Positions 18,758 to 29,392 of a stretch of 64,000 nt of DNA are shown one piece after another. The notes under the pieces are model-generated. The model made no database searches and was not told the DNA's origin. It saw nothing but the letters and a program-made list of their open reading frames with translations. Position 1 is the first letter of the stretch. Each line of letters starts with the position of its first letter. A program made the translations under genes and the position numbers. Origin of the DNA: Bacillota bacterium (lineage in GTDB: Bacteria; Bacillota; Clostridia; Christensenellales; UBA3700); NCBI GenBank assembly GCA_023396095.1, contig JAEWXG010000012.1, positions 254,702 to 318,701 of the forward strand. The letters are read 5' to 3'.

Positions 18758-20044
18758 TTACTTTAAAAACCCCTTATAATTTTTCATCATTAACTGAGTT
18801 TCTAATTGCGTGTTAAATTCCATTGCTACAGATACTACGATTAACAACCCCGTTGCCGAGAAAGCATTATTCATGTTAAGTTCTTTCCCCAAATAACGAA
18901 GTGATATGGAAACTATTAATGAAATTATTGCCAAAAATAATGCTCCAAATAAAGTTATTCTATTGTTAATTTTAGCCAAATAGTCACTTGTTGGTTTTCC
19001 TGGTCTTACACCTATAATCATTCCACCATATTGTTGCAAATTCTTAGCAACATCCATAGGATTAAATTGAATTTGCGCATAGAAGAAAGAAAAGAATAGT
19101 ATTAATAAACTTAGAAATACCATATATGGCCATTCTCCTACTCCCAAATATTTATTCCACCAAGCATAAAACTTACTTTGCGGGAAAAAGCTTGCAATCA
19201 ACATCGGAAACATTAAAAATGATGAAGCGAAAATAATTGGCATTACTCCACTTGCATTAACTTTAATTGGAATGTATGTAGATTGTCCACCATACATTTT
19301 ATTTCCCTTAACTTGTTTAGCATATGTTACCTTTATTCTTCTTTCTGATAAATCCACAAATGTTATAAAGAAAAACAACAATAACACTATTATCAATAAA
19401 ATTGCTAAAAACCAAGCTTTAGTTGGCTCCTTTCCTATCAACTGGAATGACTTTATCATCTCAGTTGCAGCAGTAGATAAAATACCTACAAAAATAATTA
19501 AAGATGAACCGTTACCGATTCCATGCTCTGTAATTCTCTCGCCAAGCCACATAACAATGGTTGATCCTGCTGTTAAAATTATGATTAAAAACAACCCGGT
19601 TACAGCTTCATGTCCGAAAGGTTTTAATAGAGCATCTTTCCAGCTAATAACAACACCTATTGATTGTACTATTGCTAGTACAATTGCAATATATCTAGTA
19701 ATTTGCGTTAACTTCCTTCTACCTTCATCACCTTCTCTAGATAACCTTTCTAAGCCAGGTATAACTAAAGTTAAAAGTTGCATAATAATGAATGAGTTAA
19801 TAAAAGGCAAAATTCCAAGAGAAAACAAAGTCGCTTGACTTAATGTACCTCCTGAAATAGTCGCCATTACTTGAAATAAAGTATTTTGTTGTAATGTTGT
19901 TGCCAATCCTTGAAGTTTGATAACATCCAACCCAGGAACTGGAATATATGCTCCGAGTCTAAAAATTAAAAGAAGACCAAATGTTATAAATAGTTTTCTT
20001 CTAGTTTCTTTATCCGCAAAAGCATTTACTATTGTCTTAAGCAT
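18758..20044 (-). CDS. secY: Protein translocase subunit SecY
   Basis: Pore subunit of the Sec translocon in the cytoplasmic membrane. The 428-residue protein has ten predicted helices, beginning LFITFGLLLIFRLGAYIPVPG and including the plug/helix region FNPMDVAKNLQQYGGMIIGVRPGKPT. Its ATG shares a base with the rplO stop (TAATG), as often seen in the spc operon. Confidence 0.97.
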   Translation of the reverse strand: MLKTIVNAFADKETRRKLFITFGLLLIFRLGAYIPVPGLDVIKLQGLATTLQQNTLFQVMATISGGTLSQATLFSLGILPFINSFIIMQLLTLVIPGLERLSREGDEGRRKLTQITRYIAIVLAIVQSIGVVISWKDALLKPFGHEAVTGLFLIIILTAGSTIVMWLGERITEHGIGNGSSLIIFVGILSTAATEMIKSFQLIGKEPTKAWFLAILLIIVLLLFFFITFVDLSERRIKVTYAKQVKGNKMYGGQSTYIPIKVNASGVMPIIFASSFLMFPMLIASFFPQSKFYAWWNKYLGVGEWPYMVFLSLLILFFSFFYAQIQFNPMDVAKNLQQYGGMIIGVRPGKPTSDYLAKINNRITLFGALFLAIISLIVSISLRYLGKELNMNNAFSATGLLIVVSVAMEFNTQLETQLMMKNYKGFLK

Positions 20045-20490
20045 TATAACACCTCTACAGTTCCGCCTGCCTTTTCAATTGCTTCTTGTGCTGTCTTAGA
20101 AAATTTATGCGCTTTAACAGTAAGCTTTTTAGTCAACTCTCCTGCTCCTAAAATTTTCACTCCTGCAAATTTTCCTATTCCCTTAACTAATCCTTTTTCT
20201 TCTAGTAAAGCCACATCAACAACTGTCCCGTTATCAAACATATCTAATTGTTGAATGTTTATTACAAAATATTCTTTTCTAAAAATGTTATTGAACCCTC
20301 TTTTAGGAATTCTTCTAATAAGTGGCATTTGACCTCCTTCAAAACCTGGTCTAACTCCACCTCCACTTCTAGCATTTTGTCCTTTATGTCCTTTTCCTGA
20401 TGTTTTGCCTAATCCAGAACCAATTCCGCGTCCTAATCTTTTTGATGTAGTTTTTTCGCCTGGAGCTGGTGATAATTCGTGCATTTTCAT
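20044..20490 (-). CDS. rplO: 50S ribosomal protein L15
   Basis: Large-subunit assembly protein. The 148-residue sequence has the Gly/Lys/Arg-rich extension [19 protein letters not shown], the [17 protein letters not shown] segment, and the C-terminal [19 protein letters not shown]. It overlaps secY by one base and lies 12 bases after rpmD. Confidence 0.97.
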   Translation of the reverse strand: MKMHELSPAPGEKTTSKRLGRGIGSGLGKTSGKGHKGQNARSGGGVRPGFEGGQMPLIRRIPKRGFNNIFRKEYFVINIQQLDMFDNGTVVDVALLEEKGLVKGIGKFAGVKILGAGELTKKLTVKAHKFSKTAQEAIEKAGGTVEVL

Positions 20491-20502
20491 TGTATTAATC
20501 TC

Positions 20503-20703
20503 CTATATTTCCTCGACACTCACTAAGTGTGCTACAACATTAATCATTCCACGCAAGCAAGCATTATCATTAAACACTTTACTCTCGCCAATTTTTTTCA
20601 ACCCTAATGCTTTAACTGTTAAGATTTGTTTTTTCTTGCATGCAATTGTACTTTTTACTAATGTGATTTTAACTTGTTTATTACTTTCAGCCTTTTTTGC
20701 CAT
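20503..20703 (-). CDS. rpmD: 50S ribosomal protein L30
   Basis: Small large-subunit protein of 66 residues, slightly longer than the usual 58-60 because of a short N-terminal AKKAESNK stretch. VKITLVKSTIACKKKQILTVKALGLKKIG and NDNACLRGMINVVAHLVSVEE match L30. The position between rpsE and rplO is standard. Confidence 0.96.
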   Translation of the reverse strand: MAKKAESNKQVKITLVKSTIACKKKQILTVKALGLKKIGESKVFNDNACLRGMINVVAHLVSVEEI

Positions 20704-20717
20704 GTTAAAAAACCTCC

Positions 20718-21236
20718 TTAACCTAAAATTTCCTCAACGCTCTTTCCGCGCAATTTTGCGACTGTTTCAACGTTTCTTAATCTTTTTAAACCATCAATTG
20801 TTGCCTTTGCGCTATTAATTGGATTATTAGTTCCAATAGATTTAGTTCTAATATCTTTAATACCAGATAACTCAAGAATTAATCTAACTGGACCTCCAGC
20901 AATAACTCCCGTACCTTCACCTGCTGGTAACAAGATAACCTTGCCGCTTCCGAACTTTCCTAAAATTTCATGTGGAATTGTTGTTCCAACAGTAGTAACT
21001 GTAATTAATGATTTCTTTGCAGCAGCGGTTGCTTTTTTAATTGCTTCTGGAACTTCAGCAGCTTTACCTATACCAACACCAACTTGCCCATTGTGATTTC
21101 CTACAACAACAAGAGCTGAGAATCTCATCTTTCTTCCACCCTTAACTGCTTTAGTAACACGGTTAACATTAATTAGAGTACTTTCAAATTCATCTTTTTC
21201 TTCAACAACGTTTTTTCTATCTCTATTAATTGCCAT
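20718..21236 (-). CDS. rpsE: 30S ribosomal protein S5
   Basis: Helps decoding accuracy at the mRNA entry side. The 172-residue protein shows the double-stranded RNA-binding-like domain ([27 protein letters not shown]) and the C-terminal domain ([24 protein letters not shown]). No antibiotic-resistance change was assessed. Confidence 0.97.
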   Translation of the reverse strand: MAINRDRKNVVEEKDEFESTLINVNRVTKAVKGGRKMRFSALVVVGNHNGQVGVGIGKAAEVPEAIKKATAAAKKSLITVTTVGTTIPHEILGKFGSGKVILLPAGEGTGVIAGGPVRLILELSGIKDIRTKSIGTNNPINSAKATIDGLKRLRNVETVAKLRGKSVEEILG

Positions 21237-21253
21237 TTGCGAATCCTCCTATA

Positions 21254-21622
21254 TTATAGAACTAAGCCTGCAGCTCTTGCGCCTTCAGCTACTGCTGCTA
21301 CACGTCCTGTGTATAGATAACCAGCTCTGTCAAAAACAACTGATGAAATTTTTGCTTTAATTGCTTTTTTAGCAATTGTTTCACCAACAATTTTTGCTTG
21401 CTCTGTTTTATTCTTGCCAGCAATTTTTTCTTTTACTTCTTTATCTAAAGTTGAACAAGAAACCAATGTTTTACCATTAACATCATCTATGATTTGAGCA
21501 TAAATATGGTTTAAACTTCTATAAATATTTAAACGTGGTCTCTCTGGAGTTCCTGAAATTTTAGATCTTACTCTCTTTTTTCTGCTTAATCTTGCATCGT
21601 TTTTATCAATCTTTTTAATCAT
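21254..21622 (-). CDS. rplR: 50S ribosomal protein L18
   Basis: Binds 5S rRNA with L5. The 122-residue protein has the basic N-terminus ([27 protein letters not shown]), [18 protein letters not shown] and the end [24 protein letters not shown]. Located between rplF and rpsE. Confidence 0.97.
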   Translation of the reverse strand: MIKKIDKNDARLSRKKRVRSKISGTPERPRLNIYRSLNHIYAQIIDDVNGKTLVSCSTLDKEVKEKIAGKNKTEQAKIVGETIAKKAIKAKISSVVFDRAGYLYTGRVAAVAEGARAAGLVL

Positions 21623-21635
21623 TTCTATTTACTCC

Positions 21636-22178
21636 TTATTTACCTACTTTCTTTCCTTCTTTTCTTGCGATTTCTTCGTCTTTATAACGAATACCGTAAG
21701 CATGATATGGATCTGGAATTCTTAAGCTCTTAATGTTTGCCGCAAATTGTCCTACGGCAGCCTTATCAATTCCTTTAACTACAACTTCTGTTGGAGATAC
21801 TACATCAAAAGAAACTCCTTGTGGTGGATCTTTCTTAATTCTATGAGAATATCCCAATGATAAAACTAATGTATTACCTTCTTTTGCAGCCTTGTAACCT
21901 ACTCCATTTAATATTAATGTCTTTTCAAAAGGTTTAACTACACCTTCAACCATATTGAAAATTAATTTTCTATATAGACCATGCATAGCTCTAACTTCTT
22001 TATCTTCACTAGATCTTAAAACATTAATAACATTCCCTTCTATTTTTACTTCTATCTTCTCATTAACTTGTTGACTTAATTCACCTAATGGTCCTTTAAC
22101 TATTACTAAATTCTCTGGTGAAACTGTTACACTTACTCCTGCCGGTATGTTAATAGGAAGTCTTCCAATTCTTGACAT
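21636..22178 (-). CDS. rplF: 50S ribosomal protein L6
   Basis: Large-subunit protein near the factor-binding site. 180 residues with two repeated domains; the start SRIGRLPINIPAGVSVTV, the signature PDPYHAYGIRYKDE and the end RKEGKKVGK are typical. Confidence 0.97.
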   Translation of the reverse strand: MSRIGRLPINIPAGVSVTVSPENLVIVKGPLGELSQQVNEKIEVKIEGNVINVLRSSEDKEVRAMHGLYRKLIFNMVEGVVKPFEKTLILNGVGYKAAKEGNTLVLSLGYSHRIKKDPPQGVSFDVVSPTEVVVKGIDKAAVGQFAANIKSLRIPDPYHAYGIRYKDEEIARKEGKKVGK

Positions 22179-22191
22179 TATCTATTCCTCC

Positions 22192-22590
22192 TTACCATAC
22201 ATAAGCTAGAACTTCGCCACCAATTTTGTTAGTTCTTGCTTCTTTATCAGTCATTAGGCCTTTTGATGTTGATATTATTGCGATGCCCATACCATTTAAA
22301 ACCTTAGGCATATTATCAACTCTTGCATATACCTTTAATCCTGGCTTAGAGATCCTCTTTAACCCAGTGATTACTCTTTCTCCGTGTGCTCCATACTTTA
22401 ATGATATAGATAAAGTATCTTGCACTTCTCCTTTAATTACTTGGTAGTTAGAAATGAAGCCTTCCTTAAGAAGAATTTCAGCAATAGCATTAAGCATCTT
22501 TGAAGCTGGCATTACTACCTCTTCGTGTTTTGCTGTTATTCCATTTCTAATACGTGTCAACATATCTGCGATTGGATCTGTTACTATCAT
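22192..22590 (-). CDS. rpsH: 30S ribosomal protein S8
   Basis: Central-domain 16S-binding protein and, in E. coli, repressor of the spc operon. The 132-residue protein reads [14 protein letters not shown] at the N-terminus and [26 protein letters not shown] at the end. The ATG at 22590 follows AAGGAGG; a longer reading from 22641 would run through this site and overlap rpsN. Confidence 0.97.
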   Translation of the reverse strand: MIVTDPIADMLTRIRNGITAKHEEVVMPASKMLNAIAEILLKEGFISNYQVIKGEVQDTLSISLKYGAHGERVITGLKRISKPGLKVYARVDNMPKVLNGMGIAIISTSKGLMTDKEARTNKIGGEVLAYVW

Positions 22591-22606
22591 CCTTAATTCC
22601 TCCTTT

Positions 22607-22792
22607 TTACCAACTTGCTTTCTTAACACCAGGGATTTCACCCTTGTATGCTAACTCTCTAAAGCAAACTCTACAAATTCCATATTTTTGCAATACTGCA
22701 TGTGGTCTACCGCAAATCTTGCATCTCGTATAAGCACGAGTTGAAAATTTAGGTGCGCGTTGTTGCTTATTTATCATAGCTTTTTTTGCCAT
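22607..22792 (-). CDS. rpsN: 30S ribosomal protein S14, zinc-binding type
   Basis: 61-residue S14 with the zinc ribbon CKIC at 24-27 and CRVC at 40-43, the form that bacteria often pair with a zinc-free paralogue elsewhere. [32 protein letters not shown] is characteristic. Sits between rplE and rpsH. Confidence 0.97.
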   Translation of the reverse strand: MAKKAMINKQQRAPKFSTRAYTRCKICGRPHAVLQKYGICRVCFRELAYKGEIPGVKKASW

Positions 22793-22805
22793 CTTACATT
22801 TCCTC

Positions 22806-23402
22806 CTACTTGTTAGCGAAAGGCATTCCTAGCATTTTTAATAACTCTTTTGCCTCTTCGTCAGTCTTTGCAGTTGTTACAATGCAAATATCTAAACCTC
22901 TAATTTTTTCAACTTTTTCATATGAAATTTCTGTAAAAATTAGTTGTTCTTTAACTCCTAGAGCGTAATTTCCTCTTCCATCAAATGAGTCATTTGGTAC
23001 ACCTCTAAAGTCTCTTACGCGTGGAAGAGCAATTGAAATGAACTTATCTAAAAATTCATACATTCTCTTTCCTCTTAGAGTAACCTTCGCTCCAATTGTC
23101 ATGCCTTCTCTAACCTTAAAGTTCGCAACACTCTTCTTTGCAACTGTAGCAACTGGTGTTTGTCCTGCAATTTGCTTTAACTCTTCAATCGCTAATAAAA
23201 CGCTTTTAGAGTTATCTTTAACATCACCTAGACCAGTGTTTAAAACAATCTTTTCTAATTTAGGTATTTCGTTTACATTTTTATAACCGAAAGTTTTTTG
23301 TAGAGCTGGAACAACATTTTCTTTATAATGTTTGTGCAATCTATTTAATTCCTTCTTATCGGTTGACTCTACCTTAGTAACCTGATTTTCTTTCTTTGCC
23401 AC
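22806..23402 (-). CDS. rplE: 50S ribosomal protein L5 (GTG start)
   Basis: Binds 5S rRNA and contacts S13 and the P-site tRNA. 198 residues, about 19 more than usual because of a charged N-terminal stretch ([17 protein letters not shown]) before the normal [14 protein letters not shown]. The start is GTG at 23402, eight bases after GAGGAGG; an ATG seven bases earlier is out of frame. The core ([24 protein letters not shown]) is normal. Confidence 0.95.
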   Translation of the reverse strand: MAKKENQVTKVESTDKKELNRLHKHYKENVVPALQKTFGYKNVNEIPKLEKIVLNTGLGDVKDNSKSVLLAIEELKQIAGQTPVATVAKKSVANFKVREGMTIGAKVTLRGKRMYEFLDKFISIALPRVRDFRGVPNDSFDGRGNYALGVKEQLIFTEISYEKVEKIRGLDICIVTTAKTDEEAKELLKMLGMPFANK

Positions 23403-23424
23403 TTTTCATTCCTCCTCTAACAAA

Positions 23425-23850
23425 TTATTCTTCAGTTTTTGCAGCTTTCTTTACTGCTTTTTTCTTTGTTTCTGTAGCTGGTGCAACTTTCTTTGCGGCA
23501 ACTTTTTTCTTAGCAGCGTTAGCTTCTAATTCAGCGCCACAGTGCTTACACACACGAACTCTTACCATTTTTCCATCTTTTTCAACTTCTTTTGTAGCTA
23601 CTCTCGTAACTTTAGAACAAGCTGGGCATACTGGCAAAACATTAGAAATATCAAACGGAGCTGACTGCTTAACAATCCCGCTTTTTTCTTGTGCAGTTCT
23701 TGCTTTTACACATTTTGAAACAACATTCAAACCTTCTACTACAACTTTGCCTGCTTTAGAATCAACGAATGTCACTTCTCCGGTCTTTCCTTTATCTTTT
23801 CCAGCGATAACCATTACTAAATCGCCTTTCTTTATATTTCTACTTGTCAT
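23425..23850 (-). CDS. rplX: 50S ribosomal protein L24 with long Lys/Ala tail
   Basis: Assembly initiator at the tunnel exit. The KOW domain lies at the N-terminus (IKKGDLVMVIAGKDKGKTGEV), followed by a Cys-x2-Cys pair (CPAC) and a second pair (CKHC) about 27 residues later that may bind zinc. After residue 113 comes a low-complexity tail of alternating Lys/Ala blocks, making the protein 141 residues rather than about 103. Confidence 0.95.
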   Translation of the reverse strand: MTSRNIKKGDLVMVIAGKDKGKTGEVTFVDSKAGKVVVEGLNVVSKCVKARTAQEKSGIVKQSAPFDISNVLPVCPACSKVTRVATKEVEKDGKMVRVRVCKHCGAELEANAAKKKVAAKKVAPATETKKKAVKKAAKTEE

Positions 23851-23862
23851 CTTCGCATCCTC

Positions 23863-24231
23863 CTATATAACTTCTGGAGCAAGAGATATTATCTTCATAA
23901 AATCTTTTTCTCTTAACTCTCTAGCAATAGGCCCAAATATACGTGTTCCTCTTGGCTGTTTTTGGTTATCAATAATAACTGCAGCATTTTCATCAAATCT
24001 GATATATGTCCCGTCATTTCTACCTATACCTTTCTTTGTTCTAACGATAACTGCTTTTACTACATCGCCCTTTTTAACTGTTCCTCCTGGAATTGCACTT
24101 TGAACAGAAGCAACAATAATATCACCGATATTAGCACTTCTTCTAAATGATCCGCCTAATACTCTAATACACTTAATTTCTTTAGCTCCTGTGTTATCAG
24201 CAACTACTAATCTAGATTCTGGTATTATCAT
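23863..24231 (-). CDS. rplN: 50S ribosomal protein L14
   Basis: Contacts the small subunit and is the binding site for the silencing factor RsfS. 122 residues, with [19 protein letters not shown], the signature [22 protein letters not shown] and the end [12 protein letters not shown], all standard. Confidence 0.97.
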   Translation of the reverse strand: MIIPESRLVVADNTGAKEIKCIRVLGGSFRRSANIGDIIVASVQSAIPGGTVKKGDVVKAVIVRTKKGIGRNDGTYIRFDENAAVIIDNQKQPRGTRIFGPIARELREKDFMKIISLAPEVI

Positions 24232-24243
24232 TTTCTGTTCCTC

Positions 24244-24498
24244 CTACTTAGCCTTCTCAATAATTTCAACTAAACGCCAATGTTTATTTTTGCTTAATGG
24301 ACGTGTTTCTTGAATCAATACTTTATCGCCAATTCCACACTCATTATTCTCATCGTGCGCAACAAACTTTGTTGTTCTCTTGATATACTTCTTATATAAA
24401 GGATGTTTAACTTTAGTATCTATAGCAACAACGATTGTTTTATCCATTTTATTGCTTATTACTAAACCTACTCTTTCTTTTCTAAGACTTCTTTCCAT
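24244..24498 (-). CDS. rpsQ: 30S ribosomal protein S17
   Basis: OB-fold 16S-binding protein of 84 residues: [47 protein letters not shown] and [17 protein letters not shown]. Standard position between rpmC and rplN. Confidence 0.97.
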   Translation of the reverse strand: MERSLRKERVGLVISNKMDKTIVVAIDTKVKHPLYKKYIKRTTKFVAHDENNECGIGDKVLIQETRPLSKNKHWRLVEIIEKAK

Positions 24499-24516
24499 CT
24501 TCTATCTCCTCCAGCC

Positions 24517-24771
24517 CTATGCCTTGCTAGCAGCTTTTTTTGCTGCTTTTTTAGGTTTTTCAACAACTGGTGTTGCAACAATACCTAACTCACGAGCACG
24601 AATTATAGTTTTTACTCTTGCTATATCTTTCTTTACTAATGCTAACTGATTAGGATTATCTAATTGTCCAGTTGCATGCTTAAAGCGAAGATTAAATAAT
24701 TCTTCTTTTAATGAAGTAAGTTTTGCCGTTAACTCTTCATTTGATAATTCTACAAATACATTATTCTTCAT
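24517..24771 (-). CDS. rpmC: 50S ribosomal protein L29 with Lys/Ala tail
   Basis: Tunnel-exit protein and part of the docking site for SRP and trigger factor. The helical core ([42 protein letters not shown]) is normal; a tail of about 15 residues, [14 protein letters not shown], takes it to 84 residues. It overlaps the end of rplP by 11 bases. Confidence 0.96.
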   Translation of the reverse strand: MKNNVFVELSNEELTAKLTSLKEELFNLRFKHATGQLDNPNQLALVKKDIARVKTIIRARELGIVATPVVEKPKKAAKKAASKA

Positions 24772-25192
24772 TTGAAATCACCTCATCTTCTCTCTTTATA
24801 AATTTGCATCTCACTGGTAATTTATGTGATGCAAGTCTTAACGCCTCTCTTGCTTGATCTTCAGTAATACCTTTCATTTCAAACATTACTCTGCCTGGTT
24901 TAACTACTGCTACCCAATATTCGACAGCACCTTTACCGCTACCCATACGAGTTTCTGCAGGTTTTTTAGTTACTGGCTTATGTGGGAATATATTTACCCA
25001 AACTTGTCCACCTCTCTTGATATAACGTGTCATAGCTATACGGGCAGCTTCAATTTGATTAGATGTTATCCAACTAGGATCTAATGAAACTAAACCATAA
25101 TCACCATATGCTAGCTTATTACCTTTGTTAGCAGGACCTGTCATTCTTCCACGATGAACACGTCTTCTTTTAACTCTTTTTGGCATTAACAT
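24761..25192 (-). CDS. rplP: 50S ribosomal protein L16
   Basis: Organises the A-site region of the large subunit. 143 residues: [17 protein letters not shown], then AIMTRYI-like and [18 protein letters not shown] segments. The ATG at 25192 shares a base with the rpsC stop and is nine bases after GGAGG; it gives the usual ML-x-PKR start, better than the ATG two codons later. Confidence 0.97.
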   Translation of the reverse strand: MLMPKRVKRRRVHRGRMTGPANKGNKLAYGDYGLVSLDPSWITSNQIEAARIAMTRYIKRGGQVWVNIFPHKPVTKKPAETRMGSGKGAVEYWVAVVKPGRVMFEMKGITEDQAREALRLASHKLPVRCKFIKREDEVISNEE

Positions 25193-25860
25193 TACGCTTT
25201 ACCTCCTTCATCTGCTAAAGGATTTTTAGAAAGTACTTCACCATTGTATATCCAAACCTTTACACCTAAGATACCAAATGTTGTATGTGCTTCTGCAAAA
25301 CCATAATCAATATCTGCTCTTAATGTTTGTAGAGGAATAGATCCTTCACGGTAAGATTCAGATCTTGCAATTTCTGCACCGTCCAATCTTCCAGAAACCA
25401 TTACCTTTACCCCCTTAACTCCTGCTTTTTTAGTTGTTGAAAGAGCACTTTTCATAGCACGACGGAATCCCACCCTCTTCTCTAAATCAAAAGCGATTTT
25501 TTCCGCTACTAGTTGAGCATTTGCATCTGGTTTCTTAACATCAATAATACTTATATTAACTGTTTTACCTTTAGTTATTTTTTCTACTTCTTTTTTAATC
25601 TCATTGTATCCTGCCCTATCTTTACCAGCTAAAGCTCCTGCTCTACCAGAATAGATTGAAACTGTAACAAGATCTTGATTAACTCTCTTAATTGCTATCT
25701 TTGATATAGCTTTGTTGTAATATTTTTCTTTGATAAACTCTCTAATTTTATTATCTTCTACTAAATTGACTGAGAAATCTTTTTTATTAGCGTACCATTG
25801 TGTACTCCAAGGCTTAATGATACCAACTCTTAGTCCGTGTGGATTAACTTTTTGACCCAT
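25192..25860 (-). CDS. rpsC: 30S ribosomal protein S3
   Basis: Part of the mRNA entry tunnel and helicase. 222 residues: [23 protein letters not shown] at the start, an N-terminal KH domain, and the C-terminal segment [32 protein letters not shown]. Followed with one shared base by rplP. Confidence 0.97.
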   Translation of the reverse strand: MGQKVNPHGLRVGIIKPWSTQWYANKKDFSVNLVEDNKIREFIKEKYYNKAISKIAIKRVNQDLVTVSIYSGRAGALAGKDRAGYNEIKKEVEKITKGKTVNISIIDVKKPDANAQLVAEKIAFDLEKRVGFRRAMKSALSTTKKAGVKGVKVMVSGRLDGAEIARSESYREGSIPLQTLRADIDYGFAEAHTTFGILGVKVWIYNGEVLSKNPLADEGGKA

Positions 25861-25872
25861 TTCTCTTACCTC

Positions 25873-26265
25873 CTACTTATTAGCTATATCATCTAAGATG
25901 ATCGTTATATGACTGGTACGCTTATTAATTCTAAAAGCTCTACCTTGTGCTCTAGCTCTTACTCTCTTTTGAGTTGGCCCTTCATTAGCAAAAGCTTCAG
26001 CTACATATAAATCACTCTTTGACATATTCAAATTGTTTTCAGCATTTGCAGCTGCAGAATTAATTAACTTAACCAATACTTCGGATGCTGCTTTTGGAGT
26101 TGTTTTTAAAATTGCAACAGCTGTTGTATAATCCTTACCACGGATCAAATCTAAAACTATTCTAACTTTATCAGCTGAAAGTCTTATATACTTAACAGTT
26201 GCCTGTGGTCTCTTATCTGCCGTCTCTTGACGAAGAGCAGCTTTTTCTCTTATTCTTGTTGCCAT
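25873..26265 (-). CDS. rplV: 50S ribosomal protein L22
   Basis: Lines the exit tunnel and is a macrolide-resistance site when mutated. 130 residues, with [23 protein letters not shown] and the beta-hairpin/end [24 protein letters not shown]. An extra N-terminal stretch of about 20 residues precedes the core. Confidence 0.97.
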   Translation of the reverse strand: MATRIREKAALRQETADKRPQATVKYIRLSADKVRIVLDLIRGKDYTTAVAILKTTPKAASEVLVKLINSAAANAENNLNMSKSDLYVAEAFANEGPTQKRVRARAQGRAFRINKRTSHITIILDDIANK

Positions 26266-26270
26266 TTAGA

Positions 26271-26549
26271 TTACCTCCCACCTGTTGTTTTTTCACCAGC
26301 GTGTCCTTTGAATGTACGAGTTGGAGCAAATTCACCTAATTTGCACCCTACCATATCTTCTGTTATATATACTGGTACATGTTTTCTTCCATCATGAACT
26401 GCTATTGTATGACCTACCATTTGAGGGAAAATAGTTGAAGATCTTGACCAAGTCTTTACAACTTTCTTCTCATTCTTTTCATTCATAGCAATGATTCTTT
26501 TTATTAGTCTTTCTTCAACGAAAGGTCCTTTTTTAACTGATCTACTCAT
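26271..26549 (-). CDS. rpsS: 30S ribosomal protein S19
   Basis: Head protein contacting S13 and the A-site finger. 92 residues: [48 protein letters not shown] and [13 protein letters not shown]. Five bases before rplV. Confidence 0.97.
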   Translation of the reverse strand: MSRSVKKGPFVEERLIKRIIAMNEKNEKKVVKTWSRSSTIFPQMVGHTIAVHDGRKHVPVYITEDMVGCKLGEFAPTRTFKGHAGEKTTGGR

Positions 26550-26565
26550 TTACACATACCTCCGA

Positions 26566-27396
26566 TTAGTTAACACGCTTAATAATAAATTTGTTAGATT
26601 TATTCTTTTTCTTTCTAGTTTTCTTACCCATTGTAGGAATACCCCAAGGTGTAACTGGACTAGGCATACCAATAGGCGACTTACCTTCACCACCACCGTG
26701 AGGGTGATCGCAAGGGTTCATTACAACACCTCTTACAGTTGGTCTTACGCCCATGTGACGCTTTCTACCAGCTTTTCCTAAAGACACAATTTCATTTTCA
26801 ACATTTCCAACTTGGCCAATTGTTGCTCTGCATTGAATCAAAACATATCTCATTTCACCACTAGGCATTCTTAATGTTGCATATTTACCTTCTTTTGCCA
26901 TTAATTGTGCAACTATACCTGCAGATCTTGCGATTTGTCCACCTTTGCCAGGATGCATTTCAATATTATGGACCATTGTACCATCTGGAATGTTTGCAAG
27001 TGGTAATGTATTTCCTACTTTGATATCAACGTCTGAACCACTAACTACAGTTGCCCCAACTGATAATCCAAGAGGAGCAAGAATGTATCTCTTCTCTCCA
27101 TCAGCATAACTCAATAGAGCAATGTTTGCTGTTCTATTTGGATCATATTCAATTGATACTACTTTAGCTGGAATATTATCTTTATCTCTTTTGAAATCAA
27201 TAATACGATATTTCTTTCTATTTCCACCACCAATGTGTCTAACTGTTATTCTTCCGAAACTATTACGTCCGCCAGTTTTATTCTTTGTTACTGTAAGTGA
27301 TTTTTCAGGAGCATTCTTTTTAGATACTTCTGGATTATCAATATACATTGTATAACGAGCTGAAGGTGATGTTGGTTTTGTTCTTTTAACTGCCAT
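26566..27396 (-). CDS. rplB: 50S ribosomal protein L2
   Basis: Essential for subunit joining and peptidyl transfer. 276 residues with [24 protein letters not shown], the SH3-like core and the loop [21 protein letters not shown] holding the conserved histidine. Standard position. Confidence 0.97.
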   Translation of the reverse strand: MAVKRTKPTSPSARYTMYIDNPEVSKKNAPEKSLTVTKNKTGGRNSFGRITVRHIGGGNRKKYRIIDFKRDKDNIPAKVVSIEYDPNRTANIALLSYADGEKRYILAPLGLSVGATVVSGSDVDIKVGNTLPLANIPDGTMVHNIEMHPGKGGQIARSAGIVAQLMAKEGKYATLRMPSGEMRYVLIQCRATIGQVGNVENEIVSLGKAGRKRHMGVRPTVRGVVMNPCDHPHGGGEGKSPIGMPSPVTPWGIPTMGKKTRKKKNKSNKFIIKRVN

Positions 27397-27409
27397 TTCG
27401 TTCTCCTCC

Positions 27410-27700
27410 CTATGCTAAACTCTCGAAGAACTCAATAGCCTTACTATCTTCTGTCAATTGTACAATTGCCTTCTTGTATGCAGGTCTTCTTCCTTCCGTT
27501 CTTCCCATTCTCTTTATTTTTCCATCATAATTAGAAATATTTACGCTCTCTACTTTAACGCCAAATATTTCTTGTACTGCTGCTTTTATATCAGTCTTAG
27601 TAGCTCTAACATCAACTTTAAAAGTATACTTTTTGTTAGCGATGCCATCGTAACTTTTTTCTGATAGTATTGGTTTCTTTATAATGTCATATGCGTTCAT
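27410..27700 (-). CDS. rplW: 50S ribosomal protein L23
   Basis: Tunnel-exit docking site for trigger factor and SRP. 96 residues: [26 protein letters not shown] and [30 protein letters not shown]. Its ATG shares a base with the rplD stop. Confidence 0.97.
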   Translation of the reverse strand: MNAYDIIKKPILSEKSYDGIANKKYTFKVDVRATKTDIKAAVQEIFGVKVESVNISNYDGKIKRMGRTEGRRPAYKKAIVQLTEDSKAIEFFESLA

Positions 27701-28320
27701 TATGCATTAACCTCCTCTATTAGTTTTACCGCATCCTTAGTTACAAAAACTTTAGCATTCGCAACTACATCGTAAACATTTAACAAATTAGCGTTAATAG
27801 CATCAACATTAGGAATATTCTTTGCTGCTCTTACAACCATTGCGTCAGCATCAGTTAATACAAATAATACTTTTTCATCAAATTTAAAGTTCTTTAAAAT
27901 CTTTGCGATTTCCTTTGTTTTATTTTCTTTCAATGCGATTTTGTCTAAAACTATGAAATTTCCATCACTTACTTTTGCAGATAAAGCGCTCTTCAAAGCA
28001 GCTTTCTTCATTTGCTTGTTAATCTTTTGAGAGAAATCTCTAGGCTTTGGAGCAAATACAACACCACCCTTAATCCATTGTGGTGATCTAATAGAACCTT
28101 GTCTTGCTCTACCTGTACCTTTTTGTCTCCAAGGTTTAGCTCCGCCTCCTCTTACTTCACTTCTTGTTAAAGTTGATTTGGTTCCTTGTCTCTTATTAGC
28201 TAATTGAGCAACTACAACTTGATGGATTAATGATTCTCTATATTGTTCTGCAAATATAGCTTCGTTTAATTCAACTTTCCCAACTTCTTTTGCGCTTGTG
28301 TTAAAAACTTTAATTTCCAT
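27700..28320 (-). CDS. rplD: 50S ribosomal protein L4
   Basis: Lines the exit tunnel; in E. coli also represses the S10 operon. 206 residues with the extended loop segment [43 protein letters not shown] shown at about 43-85 and an alpha/beta globular domain after it. Confidence 0.97.
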   Translation of the reverse strand: MEIKVFNTSAKEVGKVELNEAIFAEQYRESLIHQVVVAQLANKRQGTKSTLTRSEVRGGGAKPWRQKGTGRARQGSIRSPQWIKGGVVFAPKPRDFSQKINKQMKKAALKSALSAKVSDGNFIVLDKIALKENKTKEIAKILKNFKFDEKVLFVLTDADAMVVRAAKNIPNVDAINANLLNVYDVVANAKVFVTKDAVKLIEEVNA

Positions 28321-28334
28321 AAATCATCACTCCT

Positions 28335-28964
28335 TTAGCGCTTGCAAGTGTCCTTAATGACTACAAGACTACCTTTTGCTCCTGGAACAGATCCTTTAAC
28401 TAAAATTAAATTATGTTCCTTTATAACTTTCACTACTTCAAGATTTTGAACAGTAACAGTCTCGTTACCATATTGTCCAGGCATCTTCTTATTCTTGATA
28501 ACTCTAGATGGAGTTGAGTTTGCACCTAATGAACCAACCCCCCTATGATATCCGGAACCGTGCGCCATTGGCCCAGTATGGAAATTCCAACGTTTAATTG
28601 TTCCTGTAAAACCATGTCCTTTAGAAGTTCCTTGAATGTCTACTCTGTTGCCAGCCTCAAAAACATCACAAGTAATAACACTTCCAACTTCCATAGAACT
28701 TGAATTAGTTAGTTTCAATTCCTTTAAATACCTTTTTACCTCTACATTTGCCTTAGCAAAATGACCTTGTACTGGCTTATTAACAACTGATTTGTTAATT
28801 GTACCAAAAGCAACTTGTACTGCTTCATAGCCATCTTTCTCCAAGGTTTTCTTTTGTACAACTGGACATGGTCCCGCTTCAATAACTGTTACAGGTATTG
28901 CGATTCCATCCGCTGTAAATACTTGGCTCATGCCAACCTTTTTACCGATGATTGCTTTATTCAT
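28335..28964 (-). CDS. rplC: 50S ribosomal protein L3
   Basis: Early assembly protein reaching the peptidyl-transferase centre. 209 residues from the ATG at 28964 (NKAIIGKKVGMSQVF); the signature loop FTGTIKRWNFHTGPMAHGSGYHR is clear. A GTG four codons earlier (28976) sits only one base after GGAG, so ATG is preferred, although its spacing is rather long. Confidence 0.95.
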   Translation of the reverse strand: MNKAIIGKKVGMSQVFTADGIAIPVTVIEAGPCPVVQKKTLEKDGYEAVQVAFGTINKSVVNKPVQGHFAKANVEVKRYLKELKLTNSSSMEVGSVITCDVFEAGNRVDIQGTSKGHGFTGTIKRWNFHTGPMAHGSGYHRGVGSLGANSTPSRVIKNKKMPGQYGNETVTVQNLEVVKVIKEHNLILVKGSVPGAKGSLVVIKDTCKR

Positions 28965-28999
28965 AATAAAGTTCACTCTCCTTAAAATTTTTATTAAAT

Positions 29000-29308
29000 T
29001 TATAATTTTATCTTTATATCAACACCAGCTGGTAATTCCAACTTCATTAATGATTCAACAGCCTTTGATGTTGGTGTATAAACATCTATTAAACGCTTAT
29101 GTGTTCTCAATTCAAATTGTTCTCTACTATCCTTGTCCTTATGTGGTGAACGTAAAATTGTAATTATTTCCTTTTCTGTTGGTAGAGGAATAGGTCCTGC
29201 AACTTTAGTTCCATTCATTTTCAAAGTCTCAACAATAGTTTCTGCCGCTTTGTCGATCAAATTATGATCATACGCTCTTAATCTGATTCTAATCTTCTGT
29301 CCTGCCAT
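29000..29308 (-). CDS. rpsJ: 30S ribosomal protein S10
   Basis: Head protein and NusG/NusB partner in transcription coupling and antitermination. 102 residues: [56 protein letters not shown] and KRLIDVYTP. First gene of the S10-spc-alpha cluster, about 180 bases after its promoter. Confidence 0.97.
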   Translation of the reverse strand: MAGQKIRIRLRAYDHNLIDKAAETIVETLKMNGTKVAGPIPLPTEKEIITILRSPHKDKDSREQFELRTHKRLIDVYTPTSKAVESLMKLELPAGVDIKIKL

Positions 29309-29376
29309 AATTAATACTCCTTTTTCTAATTAATGCTATTCACTATTCCGTGTGTGCCATTTTGCTGTTTTTATAA

Positions 29377-29392
29377 AAGCACCTGAGTGCTT
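29377..29392 (-). promoter_or_regulatory. Short hairpin in the S10 operon leader
   Basis: AAGCAC (29377-29382) and GTGCTT (29387-29392) form a 6-bp stem with a 4-base loop, roughly 70 bases before rpsJ and inside the ~180-base leader. The minus strand continues TTATAAAA, too few U for a strong terminator, so an attenuator or r-protein site is possible. The rest of the leader (29309-29486) has no gene. Confidence 0.4.

Noticed and set aside
23396..24103. Long plus-strand open frame (235 codons) opposite rplX and rplN
   Set aside because: It is antisense to two certain ribosomal genes, has no ribosome site and no family features; its length comes from codon bias of the real genes.
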